Positions 34,794 through 47,057 are shown, counted from the first letter of the stretch. The stretch is 64,000 nt of DNA from Aminobacter ciceronei (GCF_014138625.1 NZ_JACJHY010000012.1:1-64000); one strand, 5' to 3'. Numbers and translations are program-made. The notes: a model not told the origin generated them from the sequence alone.

Positions 34794-35252
34794 ATGGGTA
34801 TGTCAGTTAGCGCGGGCGGTTCGGGCCGCGGCGGGCGCGGCCACAGGCGGCGCGGCCGCCACCACGGCCTGATGTCCGAAATCAACGTCACGCCGTTCGT
34901 CGACGTGATGCTGGTGCTGCTCATCATCTTCATGGTGGCCGCACCGCTGATGACCGTCGGCGTGCCAATCGACCTGCCCGAGACCCAGGCCAAAGCGCTG
35001 AATTCGGAAACACAGCCGATCACCATCTCCATCAACGAGGCCGGCCAGATCCACATCCAGGAAACCGAGATCCCGATCGACGAGGTCGTCGCCAAGCTCG
35101 GCGCCATCGCCAAGGCCGGCTACGAGGAACGCATCTACGTGCGCGGCGACAAGACCGCCGACTACGGTACGGTGATGAAGGTCATGGCCCGTATCCAGGC
35201 CGCCGGCTACAACAAGATCGGCCTCGTTACGCTGCAGGAACAGGACCAGTAG
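34794..35252 (+). CDS. tolR: Tol-Pal system protein TolR
   Basis: A 152-residue ExbD/TolR protein. It has a short basic cytoplasmic N-terminus, one membrane helix containing the proton-carrying aspartate (VTPFVDVMLVLLIIFMVAAP), then a periplasmic domain ending with the conserved DKTADYGTVMKVMARIQAAG. GAGGAG lies before the ATG. It forms the stator with TolQ. The glycine- and arginine-rich N-terminus is longer than in enteric TolR, a common alphaproteobacterial feature. Confidence 0.96.
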   Translation: MGMSVSAGGSGRGGRGHRRRGRHHGLMSEINVTPFVDVMLVLLIIFMVAAPLMTVGVPIDLPETQAKALNSETQPITISINEAGQIHIQETEIPIDEVVAKLGAIAKAGYEERIYVRGDKTADYGTVMKVMARIQAAGYNKIGLVTLQEQDQ

Positions 35253-35260
35253 CCCGCAAA

Positions 35261-36331
35261 ATGAAGACCGGCATCACGACATCTGTGGTTTTGCATGCAG
35301 CGGTGCTGGGTTTCGGCCTGTTCACCCTGTCGGCACCCAGCGCCCTCGAAGTCGCCGACGTCGAGGCGTTCCCGGTCGACATCGTGCCAGTGGAATCGAT
35401 CACCCAGATCCAGAAGGGCGACAAGAAGGCCCCGGCCAACGAAAAGCCGGCGCCCAAGCCGACAAGCCGTCCCGACATCGTGCCGGACGCCCAGAATGTC
35501 GGCGACAACAAGACCGACAGCGACAAGCCGCCGACGCCCGAGCCGACGCAGAAGGACGTGGATGTCGCAGCCGCACCGCCGCCCTCGCCCAAGCCCGAGC
35601 CCAAGCCGACACCGGTCGAGCAGCCCAAGCCCGAGCCGGTGAAGCAGGCCGAGCCAAAGCCTGTGCCGGTACCGGCGACCGAAGTGACGCCGCAGCCTCA
35701 GCCCAAGCAGGAAGTCAAGCCCGACCCGGTTGCCGAGACCATCGTCAACGACCAGGCTGAGGCGGAAGCCGTCAAGCTGCCCGAGAATGCGCCGGCACCC
35801 GAAGCCAAGCCGCAGCCTCCGCAGGCGCAGACGGCCAAGACGCCCGAGCGCAAGCAGGAAGACAAGCAGACCCAGCAGGCCTCGTCCAAGCCGAAGTCGG
35901 AAGAAAAGGAATTCAACGCCGACGAGGTTGCGGCCCTTCTCAACAAACAGAAGCCTTCGGGCGGCGGCGCCAAGCGCTCCACCGAACAGGCGTCGCTTGG
36001 CGGCAAGAAGGACACCGGCGGCAACAAGCTGAGCCAGAGCGAGATGGACGCCCTTCGCGGTCAGGTCCAGCGTTGCTGGAACGTGCCGGCAGGCGCCATG
36101 GACGGCGGCAACCTCAAGGTTTCCATTCAGTTCAATCTCACCCCTAGCGGCGAAGTCGAGGGACGGCCGGAGATCATCTCCGGTGGTGGTTCGGCCGGCA
36201 TCGAGCGGGCGGCAGCCGAGTCGGCGCGCCGCGCGGTCCTCCAGTGTGCTCCGTACAATCTGCCGGCTGACAAATATGCCGGCGGCTGGGACCAAGTCAT
36301 CGTCAATTTCGACCCGAGCGAAATGTTCTGA
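35261..36331 (+). CDS. tolA: Tol-Pal system protein TolA
   Basis: A 356-residue protein that links the inner-membrane TolQR motor to TolB and Pal. One N-terminal membrane helix (TSVVLHAAVLGFGLFTLSAP) is followed by a ~200-residue periplasmic arm made of proline-, lysine- and glutamate-rich repeats (PKPEPKPTPVEQPKPEP) and a C-terminal TonB-like domain containing LRGQVQRCWNVPAGAMDG. The arm is less alanine-helical than enteric TolA. The run of prolines makes it a likely EF-P client. It lies 8 bases after tolR. Confidence 0.93.
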   Translation: MKTGITTSVVLHAAVLGFGLFTLSAPSALEVADVEAFPVDIVPVESITQIQKGDKKAPANEKPAPKPTSRPDIVPDAQNVGDNKTDSDKPPTPEPTQKDVDVAAAPPPSPKPEPKPTPVEQPKPEPVKQAEPKPVPVPATEVTPQPQPKQEVKPDPVAETIVNDQAEAEAVKLPENAPAPEAKPQPPQAQTAKTPERKQEDKQTQQASSKPKSEEKEFNADEVAALLNKQKPSGGGAKRSTEQASLGGKKDTGGNKLSQSEMDALRGQVQRCWNVPAGAMDGGNLKVSIQFNLTPSGEVEGRPEIISGGGSAGIERAAAESARRAVLQCAPYNLPADKYAGGWDQVIVNFDPSEMF

Positions 36332-36369
36332 GCGCCCACACGCTCACCCGGAACTAAGAGGCCTGTCTA

Positions 36370-37686
36370 ATGAAGCATGTAATCAAAGCGATCCTTCTGA
36401 TCGGCGCCATGGCGAGCGGCATGACCGCGTTTGCAACCTTGCCCGCACGCGCGCTGGTCGAGATCGACGTCAACAAGGGCAATGTCGAGCCGCTGCCGAT
36501 CGCCATCACCGATTTCCTGTCAGGTGATGCGATGGGTGCCGAGATCGCCGGCATCGTCGCCGCCGACCTGCAGCGCTCGGGCCTGTTCGCCCCGATCGAC
36601 AAGGGCGCCTTCATCGAGAAGATCTCCAACCCCGATGTCGCACCGCGCTTCGAGGACTGGAAGGTCATCAATGCCCAGGCGCTGGTCACCGGCCGTGTCA
36701 GCCAGGAAGCGGACGGCAGGCTGAAGGCCGAGTTCCGGCTGTGGGACACCTTTGCCGGCCAGCAGCTTGCCGGCGAGCAGTTCTTCGCCAACAAGGCCAA
36801 TTCGCGCCGCATCGCCCACATCATCGCCGATGCCATTTATGAGCGCCTGACCGGCGAGAAGGGTTACTTCGACACCCGCGTCGTGTTCATCGACGAGTCG
36901 GGCGCCAAGACCGCGCGCAAGAAGCGCCTCGCGATCATGGATCAGGACGGCGCCAATGTGCGCTACCTCTCCGATGGCCGCTCGATCGCCATGACCCCGC
37001 GCTTCTCGCCGACGCGCCAGGAAATCACCTACATGTCCTACGAAAGCGGTCAGCCGCAGGTCTACCTGCTGCAGATCGAGACCGGCCAGCGCGAACTCGT
37101 CGGCAACTTCCCCGGCATGACCTTTGCGCCGCGCTTTTCACCCGACGGCCAGAAGGTGATCATGAGCCTGCTGCGCGACGACGGCAATTCCAACATCTTC
37201 TCGATGGACCTGCGCAGCCGCACCACAACGCGCCTGACCAACTCCAGCGCCATCGACACCTCGCCATCCTATTCGCCCGACGGTTCCAAGGTGGTCTTCA
37301 CCTCCGACCGTGGCGGCCAGCCACAGATCTACGTCATGGGCGCCGACGGCTCGGGCCAGACCCGCGTTTCCTTCGGCGGCGGCAGCTACTCGACCCCGGT
37401 GTGGTCGCCGCGCGGCGACCTGATCGCCTTCACCAAGCAGTCGGGCGGCCAGTTCCAGATCGGCGTCATGAAGACCGACGGTTCGGGCGAGCGCATCCTG
37501 TCGACCGGATTCCAGCAGGAAGGCCCGACCTGGGCGCCGAATGGCCGCGTCGTGATGTTCTTCCGCGACCAGCCCGGCGGCGGCGGTCCCAAGCTCTACT
37601 CGGTCGACCTCACCGGCCGCAACGAGCAGGCGATCCCGACCTCGGGCTTTGCCTCCGACCCGGCCTGGTCGCCGCTGCTCGACTAA
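36370..37686 (+). CDS. tolB: Tol-Pal system protein TolB
   Basis: A 438-residue periplasmic protein with a signal peptide that ends around ATLPARA. The N-terminal domain (about residues 28-165) precedes a six-bladed beta-propeller made of PD40 repeats, seen as [35 protein letters not shown] and [13 protein letters not shown]. It binds Pal and the TolA C-terminus. The length is normal. A ~356-base gap with repeats separates it from pal, so pal probably has a second promoter. Confidence 0.97.
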   Translation: MKHVIKAILLIGAMASGMTAFATLPARALVEIDVNKGNVEPLPIAITDFLSGDAMGAEIAGIVAADLQRSGLFAPIDKGAFIEKISNPDVAPRFEDWKVINAQALVTGRVSQEADGRLKAEFRLWDTFAGQQLAGEQFFANKANSRRIAHIIADAIYERLTGEKGYFDTRVVFIDESGAKTARKKRLAIMDQDGANVRYLSDGRSIAMTPRFSPTRQEITYMSYESGQPQVYLLQIETGQRELVGNFPGMTFAPRFSPDGQKVIMSLLRDDGNSNIFSMDLRSRTTTRLTNSSAIDTSPSYSPDGSKVVFTSDRGGQPQIYVMGADGSGQTRVSFGGGSYSTPVWSPRGDLIAFTKQSGGQFQIGVMKTDGSGERILSTGFQQEGPTWAPNGRVVMFFRDQPGGGGPKLYSVDLTGRNEQAIPTSGFASDPAWSPLLD

Positions 37687-38042
37687 GTGCACGGGCGCGA
37701 AGATCGGTTTCGAACTTCGCAACGGGGCAGTCACCCGTGTCAAAGTGTGACAGCGCCCTTTGCGCGTCCCAGCTGACACGCAGTGCCACAGGGGCCCGTT
37801 GTTAACCTTCTCCGGTGAAGGCGCGACGAATGGACCAGGCGGCGTCAATTGACCAATGACGCCGCCTTTCTGCCGTATTTTCGCCTACGGTGCGCGGCGA
37901 AGTGCATGTTCGACGGCTGCCGCATGCGGGGACACTACAGCGAGCAGCAACGATATTTTAACCACGTTTCTTGAATGCCGGTTAACCCCAACGTGGTTAC
38001 TGGATGTTCAACGAAATCACTCGAATGCGAAGGAGAGGCGGG
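37687..38042. other. Intergenic region tolB-pal with degraded palindromic repeat
   Basis: About 356 bases with no gene. The part near 37690-37790 holds GAAGATCGGTTTCGAACTTC and CAGCGCCCTTTGCGCGTCCC followed by GACACGCAGTGCCAC, which resemble the two halves of the palindromic element at 17464-17567 but with mismatched stems. Next to pal lies a separate perfect inverted repeat (37959-37999). Confidence 0.5.
37959..37999. promoter_or_regulatory. Inverted repeat upstream of pal
   Basis: Perfect 10-bp arms TAACCACGTT and AACGTGGTTA separated by 21 bases, ending 43 bases before the pal ATG. It could be an operator or a structured leader for pal. Confidence 0.45.
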
Positions 38043-38552
38043 ATGCGCCGTATCGCAAAATTTGCAACCAACCCCGTGGTCGTGGCCCTGATCGCCTCTC
38101 TGGCGATTGCCGGCTGCGCCTCGAAGAAGACCCCGAACAACGCGGCCGATCTCGGCCTCGGCGGCGGCGCCGGCTCGGCAACGCCGGGCTCGTCGCAGGA
38201 CTTCACCGTCAATGTCGGCGACCGCATCTTCTTTGACACCGACTCTTCGTCGGTTCGTGCCGACGCCCAGGGCATCCTGAGCCGCCAGGCGCAGTGGCTG
38301 AACAAGTACGGCCAGTACGCAGTCGTTGTCGAAGGCCATGCCGACGAACGCGGCACCCGCGAATACAACCTGGCTCTCGGCGCACGTCGCGCCGCTGCCG
38401 CCCGCGACTACCTGATCTCGCAGGGCGTTGCCGCCAATCGCCTGAAGACGATCTCCTACGGCAAGGAACGTCCGGTCGCGGTTTGCGACGACATCTCCTG
38501 CTGGTCGCAGAACCGCCGCGCCGTCACGACGCTGTCGGGCGCCGGCAGCTGA
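38043..38552 (+). CDS. pal: Peptidoglycan-associated lipoprotein Pal
   Basis: A 169-residue outer-membrane lipoprotein. The signal ends in the lipobox LAIAGC, so the mature protein starts with a lipidated cysteine near residue 23. The C-terminal ~110 residues form an OmpA-like peptidoglycan-binding domain with VEGHADERGTREYNLALG and the closing RPVAVCDDISCWSQNRRAV. The ATG at 38043 is chosen over one 13 codons upstream because AAGGAGAGG lies directly before it. It completes the Tol-Pal bridge between wall and outer membrane. Confidence 0.96.
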   Translation: MRRIAKFATNPVVVALIASLAIAGCASKKTPNNAADLGLGGGAGSATPGSSQDFTVNVGDRIFFDTDSSSVRADAQGILSRQAQWLNKYGQYAVVVEGHADERGTREYNLALGARRAAAARDYLISQGVAANRLKTISYGKERPVAVCDDISCWSQNRRAVTTLSGAGS

Positions 38553-38578
38553 GCTGCGCGAAGCCACTGAGTGAAACG

Positions 38579-38603
38579 AAAGGCGGTCTTCGGGCCGCCT
38601 TTT
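38579..38603 (+). terminator. Terminator of pal
   Basis: Stem AAAGGCGGTC/GGCCGCCTTT with a TTCG loop and a short T-run, 27 bases after the pal stop. Confidence 0.7.
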
Positions 38604-38711
38604 GCTTATCTGGCAGTCCGAAACAAAATTTGGCCGAAGTCTCCGGTCCTGATAAATGACGAGAGCGCATCGGCGCGAAGCAACCAAATTCTCTTCCACG
38701 GCGAGAGGCTA

Positions 38712-39764
38712 ATGCATTTTCGATCAATCCTGAGTGGCACACTTGCCATCTTCCTTCTGTCGGGGGCCGCAGCGCACGCGCGCGACGGCATTGGCATCGA
38801 CTTCCCCAAGATCGGCCTGCCGGGTGTTTTCGGCAGCAAGACGGAGAGCACCGAAGTTCCGATCCAGCTCGCCCAGGCGGGCGATCCGCGCGTCACCGCG
38901 CTCGAGGAGGAAATCCGCAAGCTCAACGGCTCCATCGAGGAGCTGAACTTCCAGATCCTGCAGATGCAGGAGCAGATGCGGAAGATGCAGGAAGACAACG
39001 AGTTCCGCTTCCAGGAGCTTGAGGGCGGCGGACAGAAGAAGTCCGACGCCTCCGGCAAGAGCAACAGCTCGATCGTTGAGGCGCCCACGGCGCCTCAACC
39101 CGGCGCGGCCCAGACGGCGACCGCTCCCGCCCCAGGCGCAAACAGCGTCGAAGACGTAATCACCGATTCCGGCACCGGTGAGCCCGGTGCAGTTGCCGGT
39201 GGCGGCACCGGCGCGCCGCCGACGACATTCGGCACCATCACCGTCGATGCCAATGGCAACGTCGTCTCGGAAAGCGCCAATCCGCAGGTCGCTGCACCGG
39301 CCCAACCGCACGCGCCTGCCGCAACGCAACCGGCGCAACCGAAGAGCAATGGCACCGCTGTTGCCGCATTGCCCGACACCAACGATCCGGACGAGCTTTA
39401 CCGTAACTCCTACCAGTTCGTGCTTTCGGGCGACTACACCACCGCCGAACAGGGTTTTCGCGATCACATCTCGCGCTTTCCCGCCGATCCCAAGACGGCC
39501 GATGCGCGCTTCTGGCTGGGCGAGTCGCTTCTCGGCCAAAAGAAGTACCGCGACGCTGCCGAGATTTTCCTCAACGCCTCGAAGGAATATCCGAAGTCCA
39601 AGAAGGCGCCTGAAATGATGCTCAAGCTCGGCGTTTCGCTTGTCGGCCTGAAGCAGCGCGATGTTGCCTGCGCCACCTTCGGCGAGATTGGCAAGCGCTA
39701 TCCCGACGTCTCCGGCGCCATCAAGGAACGGGTCAAGCAGGAACGGGCTCTCGCCGCGTGCTGA
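38712..39764 (+). CDS. cpoB: Tol-Pal system protein CpoB (YbgF)
   Basis: A 350-residue periplasmic protein with a signal peptide ([21 protein letters not shown]). A heptad coiled coil lies around residues 60-105 ([20 protein letters not shown]), then a proline- and alanine-rich linker, then a TPR domain over the last ~125 residues ([20 protein letters not shown] and [20 protein letters not shown]). CpoB coordinates wall synthesis and Tol function at division in E. coli. The start has GCGAGAGG upstream. Its TGA stop overlaps the GTG start of tilS. Confidence 0.92.
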   Translation: MHFRSILSGTLAIFLLSGAAAHARDGIGIDFPKIGLPGVFGSKTESTEVPIQLAQAGDPRVTALEEEIRKLNGSIEELNFQILQMQEQMRKMQEDNEFRFQELEGGGQKKSDASGKSNSSIVEAPTAPQPGAAQTATAPAPGANSVEDVITDSGTGEPGAVAGGGTGAPPTTFGTITVDANGNVVSESANPQVAAPAQPHAPAATQPAQPKSNGTAVAALPDTNDPDELYRNSYQFVLSGDYTTAEQGFRDHISRFPADPKTADARFWLGESLLGQKKYRDAAEIFLNASKEYPKSKKAPEMMLKLGVSLVGLKQRDVACATFGEIGKRYPDVSGAIKERVKQERALAAC

Positions 39765-41110
39765 CGCAGCCGATCGACGCTGACTTCTTTGCAGACTTTT
39801 CCGAGTTCGACTTTGCCGCGCACGCAACGATCATCGCAGCGGCATCAGGCGGCAGCGACTCGACAGCGCTTCTCCTTCTTCTCAAATCCCATCTCGACAG
39901 GCACGCGCCGACGACGCGCTTGCAGGCGGTGACCGTCGACCACGCGCTGCGCCCCGGTTCGGACGCCGAGGCCGACGCGGTTGGGCAGCTCTGCGCCCGC
40001 TTTGGTATTGCCCATCGCACGATGCACTGGACCGGCGACAAGCCGTCGACCGGCATCGCAGCCGCCGCGCGCAATGCGCGCTACGATCTGCTCGCCCAGG
40101 CAGCGCGCGAGGCGGGTGCGACGATCCTGGTCACCGGTCACACCGCCGACGACCAGGCCGAGACGGTGCTGATGCGCAGCGCGCGCGGCACGGGCCGCGG
40201 TGCCGCCGGCATGGCCTCGGCCACGCTTTTCGACGGCGACATCTGGATCGTCCGCCCGCTGCTCGGGCAGCGCCGCGAGCGGCTGCGCGACATGCTCAGG
40301 GCGCTCAGGACCAGCTGGATCGACGACCCCACCAACACCAATGACGCCTACGAGCGGCCACGCATGCGGCTGTCGCTGCAGAACGATGGCATCCAGCGGA
40401 TCGAGGCCGCCCTAAGCGACGCCCGGCAGGCAGGCGCGGCGCGCACCAAACTGGGCGAGCGTGCGGCAGCGCTGATCGCCACCCATGCCAGTCGCGTCAG
40501 CCCGGGACTGAACCGTCTCGACCCGGCCTTCGCGGAGACACCTGACAGCGATGCGGCGGCCTACGCGCTACGTGTGTTGATTGCGGTGTCAGGCGGCGTG
40601 CCGCATCTGCCTGACGAGGCACGCGTCCGCGACCTGCTGGAGCGTCTCGCCGATGGGCCGGCTAACAAAAAACCGGCCCGCGCCACATTGTCGCGCGCGC
40701 TCGTCGACATCAGAAGCACAGGCATTTTCCTGCTGCGCGAGGGACGCGGATTGCCGCGGGCAACGCCATTGGCGACGGGTCTGTGGGACGGCCGCTACAG
40801 GATTGCGGCCCCACAACCAGGACAGGCTGAAATGACCGTCGCACCACTCGGTTTGACGGCCGCCATCTCGATGGCGTCGGAGGTGAATGCACCGCAAAGT
40901 CTTGTCCGGGCGGCACTTCAGGCCGAGCCCGCCTTGTGGCGCGGCGAAAGATTGGCGGGATTGGCTTTTCTAACAAATGCTGACGCGCTGGCCGGCCCTT
41001 GGGCGCGTTTCCTCCCCGGCTTCGACCTGGCTCCGGCTCAGGCAGTGTCAGAACTGATTGGCGGGCGAGCGATCCCGGTCTCGCCATGCCGTGGTCACAT
41101 TGCTGTTTGA
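39758..41110 (+). CDS. tilS: tRNA(Ile)-lysidine synthase TilS
   Basis: A 450-residue N-type ATP pyrophosphatase that converts cytidine 34 of the AUA-reading tRNA-Ile to lysidine, an essential step. The PP-loop is [14 protein letters not shown] near residue 29. The segment [10 protein letters not shown] and the tRNA-binding block [16 protein letters not shown] follow, then [16 protein letters not shown]. The C-terminal third is variable as in the family. The start is GTG, overlapping the cpoB stop by GTGCTGA, so the genes are coupled. ftsH follows about 110 bases later, an order widely kept in alphaproteobacteria. Confidence 0.95.
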   Translation: MLTQPIDADFFADFSEFDFAAHATIIAAASGGSDSTALLLLLKSHLDRHAPTTRLQAVTVDHALRPGSDAEADAVGQLCARFGIAHRTMHWTGDKPSTGIAAAARNARYDLLAQAAREAGATILVTGHTADDQAETVLMRSARGTGRGAAGMASATLFDGDIWIVRPLLGQRRERLRDMLRALRTSWIDDPTNTNDAYERPRMRLSLQNDGIQRIEAALSDARQAGAARTKLGERAAALIATHASRVSPGLNRLDPAFAETPDSDAAAYALRVLIAVSGGVPHLPDEARVRDLLERLADGPANKKPARATLSRALVDIRSTGIFLLREGRGLPRATPLATGLWDGRYRIAAPQPGQAEMTVAPLGLTAAISMASEVNAPQSLVRAALQAEPALWRGERLAGLAFLTNADALAGPWARFLPGFDLAPAQAVSELIGGRAIPVSPCRGHIAV

Positions 41111-41220
41111 CCTTAACCGAGACTTAGGGACGCGCTTGGCAATGTCCGAGGCCGTGCCTATGTTAGGGGCAAGCTTACTCTCACCATACGCGCCCCTCGT
41201 GGGCGCCAACGGGAAACTCG

Positions 41221-43155
<1,935 letters not shown>

Positions 43156-43179
43156 GGCCCGGACAGCGGTACTGAATGA

Positions 43180-43212
43180 AAAACGCCGTCGAGGAAACTC
43201 GGCGGCGTTTTT
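43180..43212 (+). terminator. Terminator of ftsH
   Basis: A 14-bp stem (AAAACGCCGTCGAG against CTCGGCGGCGTTTT, one G-U pair) with a GAAA loop and five T, 24 bases after the ftsH stop. Confidence 0.85.
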
Positions 43213-43352
43213 GCATTCTGGGCGGTCGCAGACTGCCTCCAAGCAGATGACCGTTTCCGCCAAGTTTTCGCAGAGGTCATCGGCACGCTGCCGCCAATGT
43301 TCGGGCACGCATCCGAATCGCATCCAGTCGGCAGACCGAAGCGGAACAGATT

Positions 43353-44522
43353 ATGGTCGCATCGCGTCGTTCACTGCTCAAACTGGGATTGACCGGCATG
43401 CTCATCCCTCAGCGATCCTTGGCCTTTGCGGTCGACGCAAGGAACCCGTCTTTCGAAGACTGGCGCCGCAACTTCGCAGCCGGCATTGCTGCACGGATGA
43501 AGGCGGCAAACGTCGTGGGCGCGGCCGTTGTAATCGCATCCAGGGAAAACACCACGCTCTTCGCCGAGGCCTTCGGCTTCGCCGACCTGAAACAGCAGCG
43601 AAAGCTCACCACCGACACCCCGATGCACCTGGCGTCCATAAGCAAGCTTTTCACGGCTTCCGCCCTGGTGCAGCTGTTCGAACGCAAGGGTCTCGACCTG
43701 CAGGGCGACGTCAGCGGGTTCATCGATTTTCAGGTCCGCAACCCGCACCATCCACAGTTGCCGATCACGCCGCACCACCTTTTGACCCACACATCGGGCA
43801 TTTTCGACGAAGGCCATGGCGACGTTTCTTTCCCGGGCGATCCCACGCAGAGCCTGTCGGACTTCCTGCGGAACTATCTTGTGAGTGGCGGCAGCACCTA
43901 TGCACCCGGGACATCCTTCCTCCAGGCGGAGCCGGGCACAAAGTGGGAATACAGCAACGTCTCCATTGCGCTCGCGAGCTACGTCGTCGAACGCGTCAGC
44001 GGGACGAGCTTCCCGGCTTACGTCAAGGAGAACATTCTCGACCCGATCGGCGTCATCAATGCCCATTGGTATCTGAGGCAATTTCAGCGCGATGTGCTTG
44101 CCAAGCCCTACAGCTTCGAGGACGGCACGTTCGTCGAACTGCCGCAGCAGGGTTATCCCGACGTTCCGGCCGGACTGCTACGCTGCTCGGTGAGCGACCT
44201 CGTCAAGTCGCTGCATGCCATGCTGTGGGGAAGCCATAATGCCGTCCTGTCCCAGCGAGCATCCGCCGAAATGCTGCGCAGGCAGGTCGACCCGAAGATC
44301 TACCCTTATCAAGGGCTCGGCTGGACCGAAGAGGAAAGTGCCAGCCGCAAAGTCGTCGGCCACACAGGCAGCGACAACCGCGCCTCCAACATCGTGGCGC
44401 TGTCGGAGGACCAGAACCACGTGGCGGCACTTCTCATGAACAACGATGGCACTCTAGAGAGCGGCGCGTTCCGGGCGTCGGTGATCGACGACCTACTGGC
44501 CGGCGCGAAACTTGCGACGTGA
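43353..44522 (+). CDS. Serine hydrolase, beta-lactamase / class C PBP family
   Basis: A 389-residue secreted serine hydrolase. The N-terminus SRRSLLKLGLTGMLIP resembles a Tat-type signal. The catalytic SxxK is SISK at residues 95-98, the YxN motif is YSN at residues 200-202, and HTG of the KTG-type box lies near residue 337, so the active site is complete. Members act as DD-peptidases, esterases or amidases; true beta-lactamase activity cannot be claimed. The gene interrupts the usual ftsH-glmM neighbourhood together with the LysE gene and has its own terminators on both sides. Confidence 0.88.
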   Translation: MVASRRSLLKLGLTGMLIPQRSLAFAVDARNPSFEDWRRNFAAGIAARMKAANVVGAAVVIASRENTTLFAEAFGFADLKQQRKLTTDTPMHLASISKLFTASALVQLFERKGLDLQGDVSGFIDFQVRNPHHPQLPITPHHLLTHTSGIFDEGHGDVSFPGDPTQSLSDFLRNYLVSGGSTYAPGTSFLQAEPGTKWEYSNVSIALASYVVERVSGTSFPAYVKENILDPIGVINAHWYLRQFQRDVLAKPYSFEDGTFVELPQQGYPDVPAGLLRCSVSDLVKSLHAMLWGSHNAVLSQRASAEMLRRQVDPKIYPYQGLGWTEEESASRKVVGHTGSDNRASNIVALSEDQNHVAALLMNNDGTLESGAFRASVIDDLLAGAKLAT

Positions 44523-44543
44523 GTCGATAGCGTTCTCAGGGAG

Positions 44544-44573
44544 CCGCCGCTGAGGACACCCAGCGGCGGTTTT
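44544..44573 (+). terminator. Terminator of the serine hydrolase gene
   Basis: Stem CCGCCGCTG/CAGCGGCGG with an 8-base loop, followed by TTTT, shortly before the end of the convergent LysE gene. Confidence 0.75.
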
Positions 44574-44601
44574 GCATCTTCGGTTCAGCAGCCGGCGATG
44601 C

Positions 44602-45234
44602 TCAGTTTCGGCTGCCCAGCGCCACCCGGCATGCCAGCCCGGCAAAGACACTGGCGAGGAAATATTGAGGAAGCCTGCCCAGCCGCACCAATCCGCCTGC
44701 CCGCTGGCGCAGGTGGCTGCTCAGCAGGATGACCGAGCCGTTGACGATGAAGCCGATCCCGTTGAGCACGGTCGCCAGCACCAGCGTCTGCACGATCATC
44801 GATCCGGTGTCGGGACGGATGAACTGCGGAAACAGCGCCAGCACGAACAACGCCATCTTGGGGTTGAGCAGGTTGGTGGCAAGCCCTGCGCCGAGGATGC
44901 GCCTTGACGAGAACCGCTTGAGACCGGACACCGGCGCAAAGGCCGATGTCTCGGAGCGCAGCGTCTTCCAGGCAAGGTAGAGCAGATAGGCGCAACCGGC
45001 CCAGCGCACGATCTCGTAGGCGACAGGCACTGCCACAAACAGCTGCGAAAGCCCGAGGGCCGCGGCCAGCGCATGGCAATAGGTGCCGAGCGCGATGCCG
45101 AGATAGGTCAGGAAACCCGCCGAGCGCCCCTGGCTGATGCTGCGCGAGGCGATGAGCAGCATGTCGGGACCGGGCGTGGCGGTCAGAACCACCGATGCGG
45201 CGGCAAAAAGCATGAGTGTGGAGAGTTCCGGCAT
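44602..45234 (-). CDS. LysE/RhtB family amino-acid exporter
   Basis: A 210-residue inner-membrane protein with about six hydrophobic segments. The family signature TATPGPDMLLIASRSISQGR is near residue 18 and the second block GAGLATNLLNPKMALFVLAL near residue 113. Such proteins export amino acids or homoserine lactone-like compounds driven by the proton gradient; the substrate is unknown. AAGGA precedes the ATG. It is convergent with the serine hydrolase and divergent from glmM. Confidence 0.88.
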   Translation of the reverse strand: MPELSTLMLFAAASVVLTATPGPDMLLIASRSISQGRSAGFLTYLGIALGTYCHALAAALGLSQLFVAVPVAYEIVRWAGCAYLLYLAWKTLRSETSAFAPVSGLKRFSSRRILGAGLATNLLNPKMALFVLALFPQFIRPDTGSMIVQTLVLATVLNGIGFIVNGSVILLSSHLRQRAGGLVRLGRLPQYFLASVFAGLACRVALGSRN

Positions 45235-45583
45235 ATCGTGTTCCTTCGAGTGAGCCGGAGTTCCTGTCTAGCTGGATTCAAGGAATTGGCAAGGTGGCGC
45301 CTTCTGCATCTGCGCCCGACAGCCAAGCAACTTCTGCAACCAGTGCGATATGGATCCTGTCGGGCTCCAACAAACGGTTTGCCCAAATTGGAGCCGCGCC
45401 ACGTTTGTAGCCTGGCATCAGGGGGCCGAGAAAGGCCAACCCACCTTCAAGTCGGGGAGACTGCCGCGAAAAACCCCAACCCTTTTCTAAGCTTTTGTGA
45501 CATAAAATCACCAAATGTGATGCGTTGGTCGGCCCGCGTTGTGGCAAAGCAGGCGCGGGTGGACTCCACGGGGACAGGCTAAC
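45235..45583. other. Intergenic region before glmM
   Basis: About 349 bases between divergent lysE-like and glmM genes. No convincing gene is seen in any frame. The stretch 45480-45530 is A/T-rich (TTTTGTGACATAAAATCACC) and is the likely glmM promoter. Confidence 0.45.
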
Positions 45584-46936
45584 ATGGCTGGACGCTATTT
45601 CGGCACCGACGGCATTCGCGGACGGGCCAACAAATTTCCGATGACCGCTGAGGTTGCGATGAAGGTCGGCATGGCTGCCGGCCTGTCGTTCCAGCGCGGC
45701 AATCACCGCCACCGCGTCGTGCTTGGCAAAGACACGCGCCTGTCGGGCTACATGATCGAGAACGCGCTGGTGTCGGGCCTGTGCGCAGCCGGCATGGACG
45801 TGTTCCTGCTCGGCCCGATCCCGACGCCGGCTGTCGCCATGCTTGTGCGTTCGCTGCGCGCCGACATCGGCGTGATGATCTCGGCATCGCACAATCCCTA
45901 CCACGACAACGGCATCAAGCTGTTCGGCCCAGACGGCTACAAGCTCTCCGACGAGATCGAGGAACGCATTGAGGCGATGCTCGACCAGGATGTCGAGGCG
46001 CTGCTCGCCGATTCCGACGGGCTCGGCCGGGCAAAGCGCGTCGATGGCGTGCATGACCGCTACATCGAATTCGCCAAGCGCACCCTGCCGCGCTCGATGT
46101 CTCTGTCGGGCCTGCGCATCGTCGTCGACTGCGCCAACGGCGCAGCCTACAAGGTGGCGCCTGCCGCCCTTTGGGAACTCGGCGCCGAGGTGATCCCGAT
46201 CAATGTCGAGCCCAACGGCTTCAACATCAACGCCGAATGCGGCTCGACCCATCCGGCCGGCCTGCAAAAGAAGATCCACGAGGTTCGCGCCGACATCGGC
46301 ATCGCGCTTGACGGCGACGCCGACCGCGTCGTCATCGTCGACGAAAACGGCACCGTCGTCGACGGCGATCAGATCATGGCGCTGATCGCGCAATCCTGGC
46401 AGCAGAGCGGCCGTCTCGCCGGCGGCGGCGTCGTGGCGACCGTGATGTCGAACCTCGGCCTGGAGCGCTATCTCGGCGAGCTCAACCTCGAACTGCATCG
46501 CACCAAGGTCGGCGACCGCTATGTCGTCGAGCACATGCGCGCGCATGGCCTGAACATCGGCGGCGAGCAGTCGGGCCACATCGTTTTGACCGACTACTCG
46601 ACCACGGGCGACGGGCTGGTGGCGGCGCTGCAGGTGCTTGCCTGCATCAAGCGCTCCAACAAGCCGATGAGCGAGCTCAGCCGCACCTTCGAGCCGGTGC
46701 CGCAGTTGCTCAAGAACGTCCGCTTCTCCGGCGGCAAGCCGCTGGAGGAGACACTGGTGAAGGCGGCGATCGAAGACGGCCGCAACCGGCTGGGCAAGAC
46801 CGGTCGTCTGGTGATCCGCCCGTCGGGCACCGAGCCCCTGATCCGCGTGATGGCCGAAGGCGACGACCCGCAACTGGTCGAAACCGTGGTCAACGACATC
46901 GTCGGCGTCATATCGGAAAGCCGCTCGGCCGCCTGA
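45584..46936 (+). CDS. glmM: Phosphoglucosamine mutase
   Basis: A 450-residue phosphohexomutase that converts glucosamine-6-phosphate to glucosamine-1-phosphate for UDP-GlcNAc, feeding peptidoglycan and lipid A. The active serine is Ser102 in [16 protein letters not shown], the metal loop is [14 protein letters not shown], the sugar-binding loop is GGEQSGHIV, and the phosphate loop is [12 protein letters not shown]. The start opens [13 protein letters not shown], the standard N-terminus; a further 15 codons are open upstream without support. In many relatives glmM directly follows ftsH. Confidence 0.98.
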   Translation: MAGRYFGTDGIRGRANKFPMTAEVAMKVGMAAGLSFQRGNHRHRVVLGKDTRLSGYMIENALVSGLCAAGMDVFLLGPIPTPAVAMLVRSLRADIGVMISASHNPYHDNGIKLFGPDGYKLSDEIEERIEAMLDQDVEALLADSDGLGRAKRVDGVHDRYIEFAKRTLPRSMSLSGLRIVVDCANGAAYKVAPAALWELGAEVIPINVEPNGFNINAECGSTHPAGLQKKIHEVRADIGIALDGDADRVVIVDENGTVVDGDQIMALIAQSWQQSGRLAGGGVVATVMSNLGLERYLGELNLELHRTKVGDRYVVEHMRAHGLNIGGEQSGHIVLTDYSTTGDGLVAALQVLACIKRSNKPMSELSRTFEPVPQLLKNVRFSGGKPLEETLVKAAIEDGRNRLGKTGRLVIRPSGTEPLIRVMAEGDDPQLVETVVNDIVGVISESRSAA

Positions 46937-46963
46937 GCCAAGATATCTGAGAGACACTGAAAG

Positions 46964-46987
46964 GCCCGCCTCTGGCGGGCTTTTTTT
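46964..46987 (+). terminator. Terminator of glmM
   Basis: Stem GCCCGCC-TCT-GGCGGGC followed by seven T. Confidence 0.88.
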
Positions 46988-47057
46988 GTTGTTCAAAAGC
47001 TTGAGGCCACAACCTCGGCAACCATTGAGCGCAGGCAAACATGGTTAATCGCCAGGG

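Noticed and set aside
43353-44522. Naming the serine hydrolase a beta-lactamase resistance gene
   Set aside because: The motifs are shared by esterases and DD-peptidases; nothing indicates antibiotic hydrolysis.
45278-47038. Long frame antisense to glmM and its upstream region
   Set aside because: GlmM is certain; the part beyond it shows no family.
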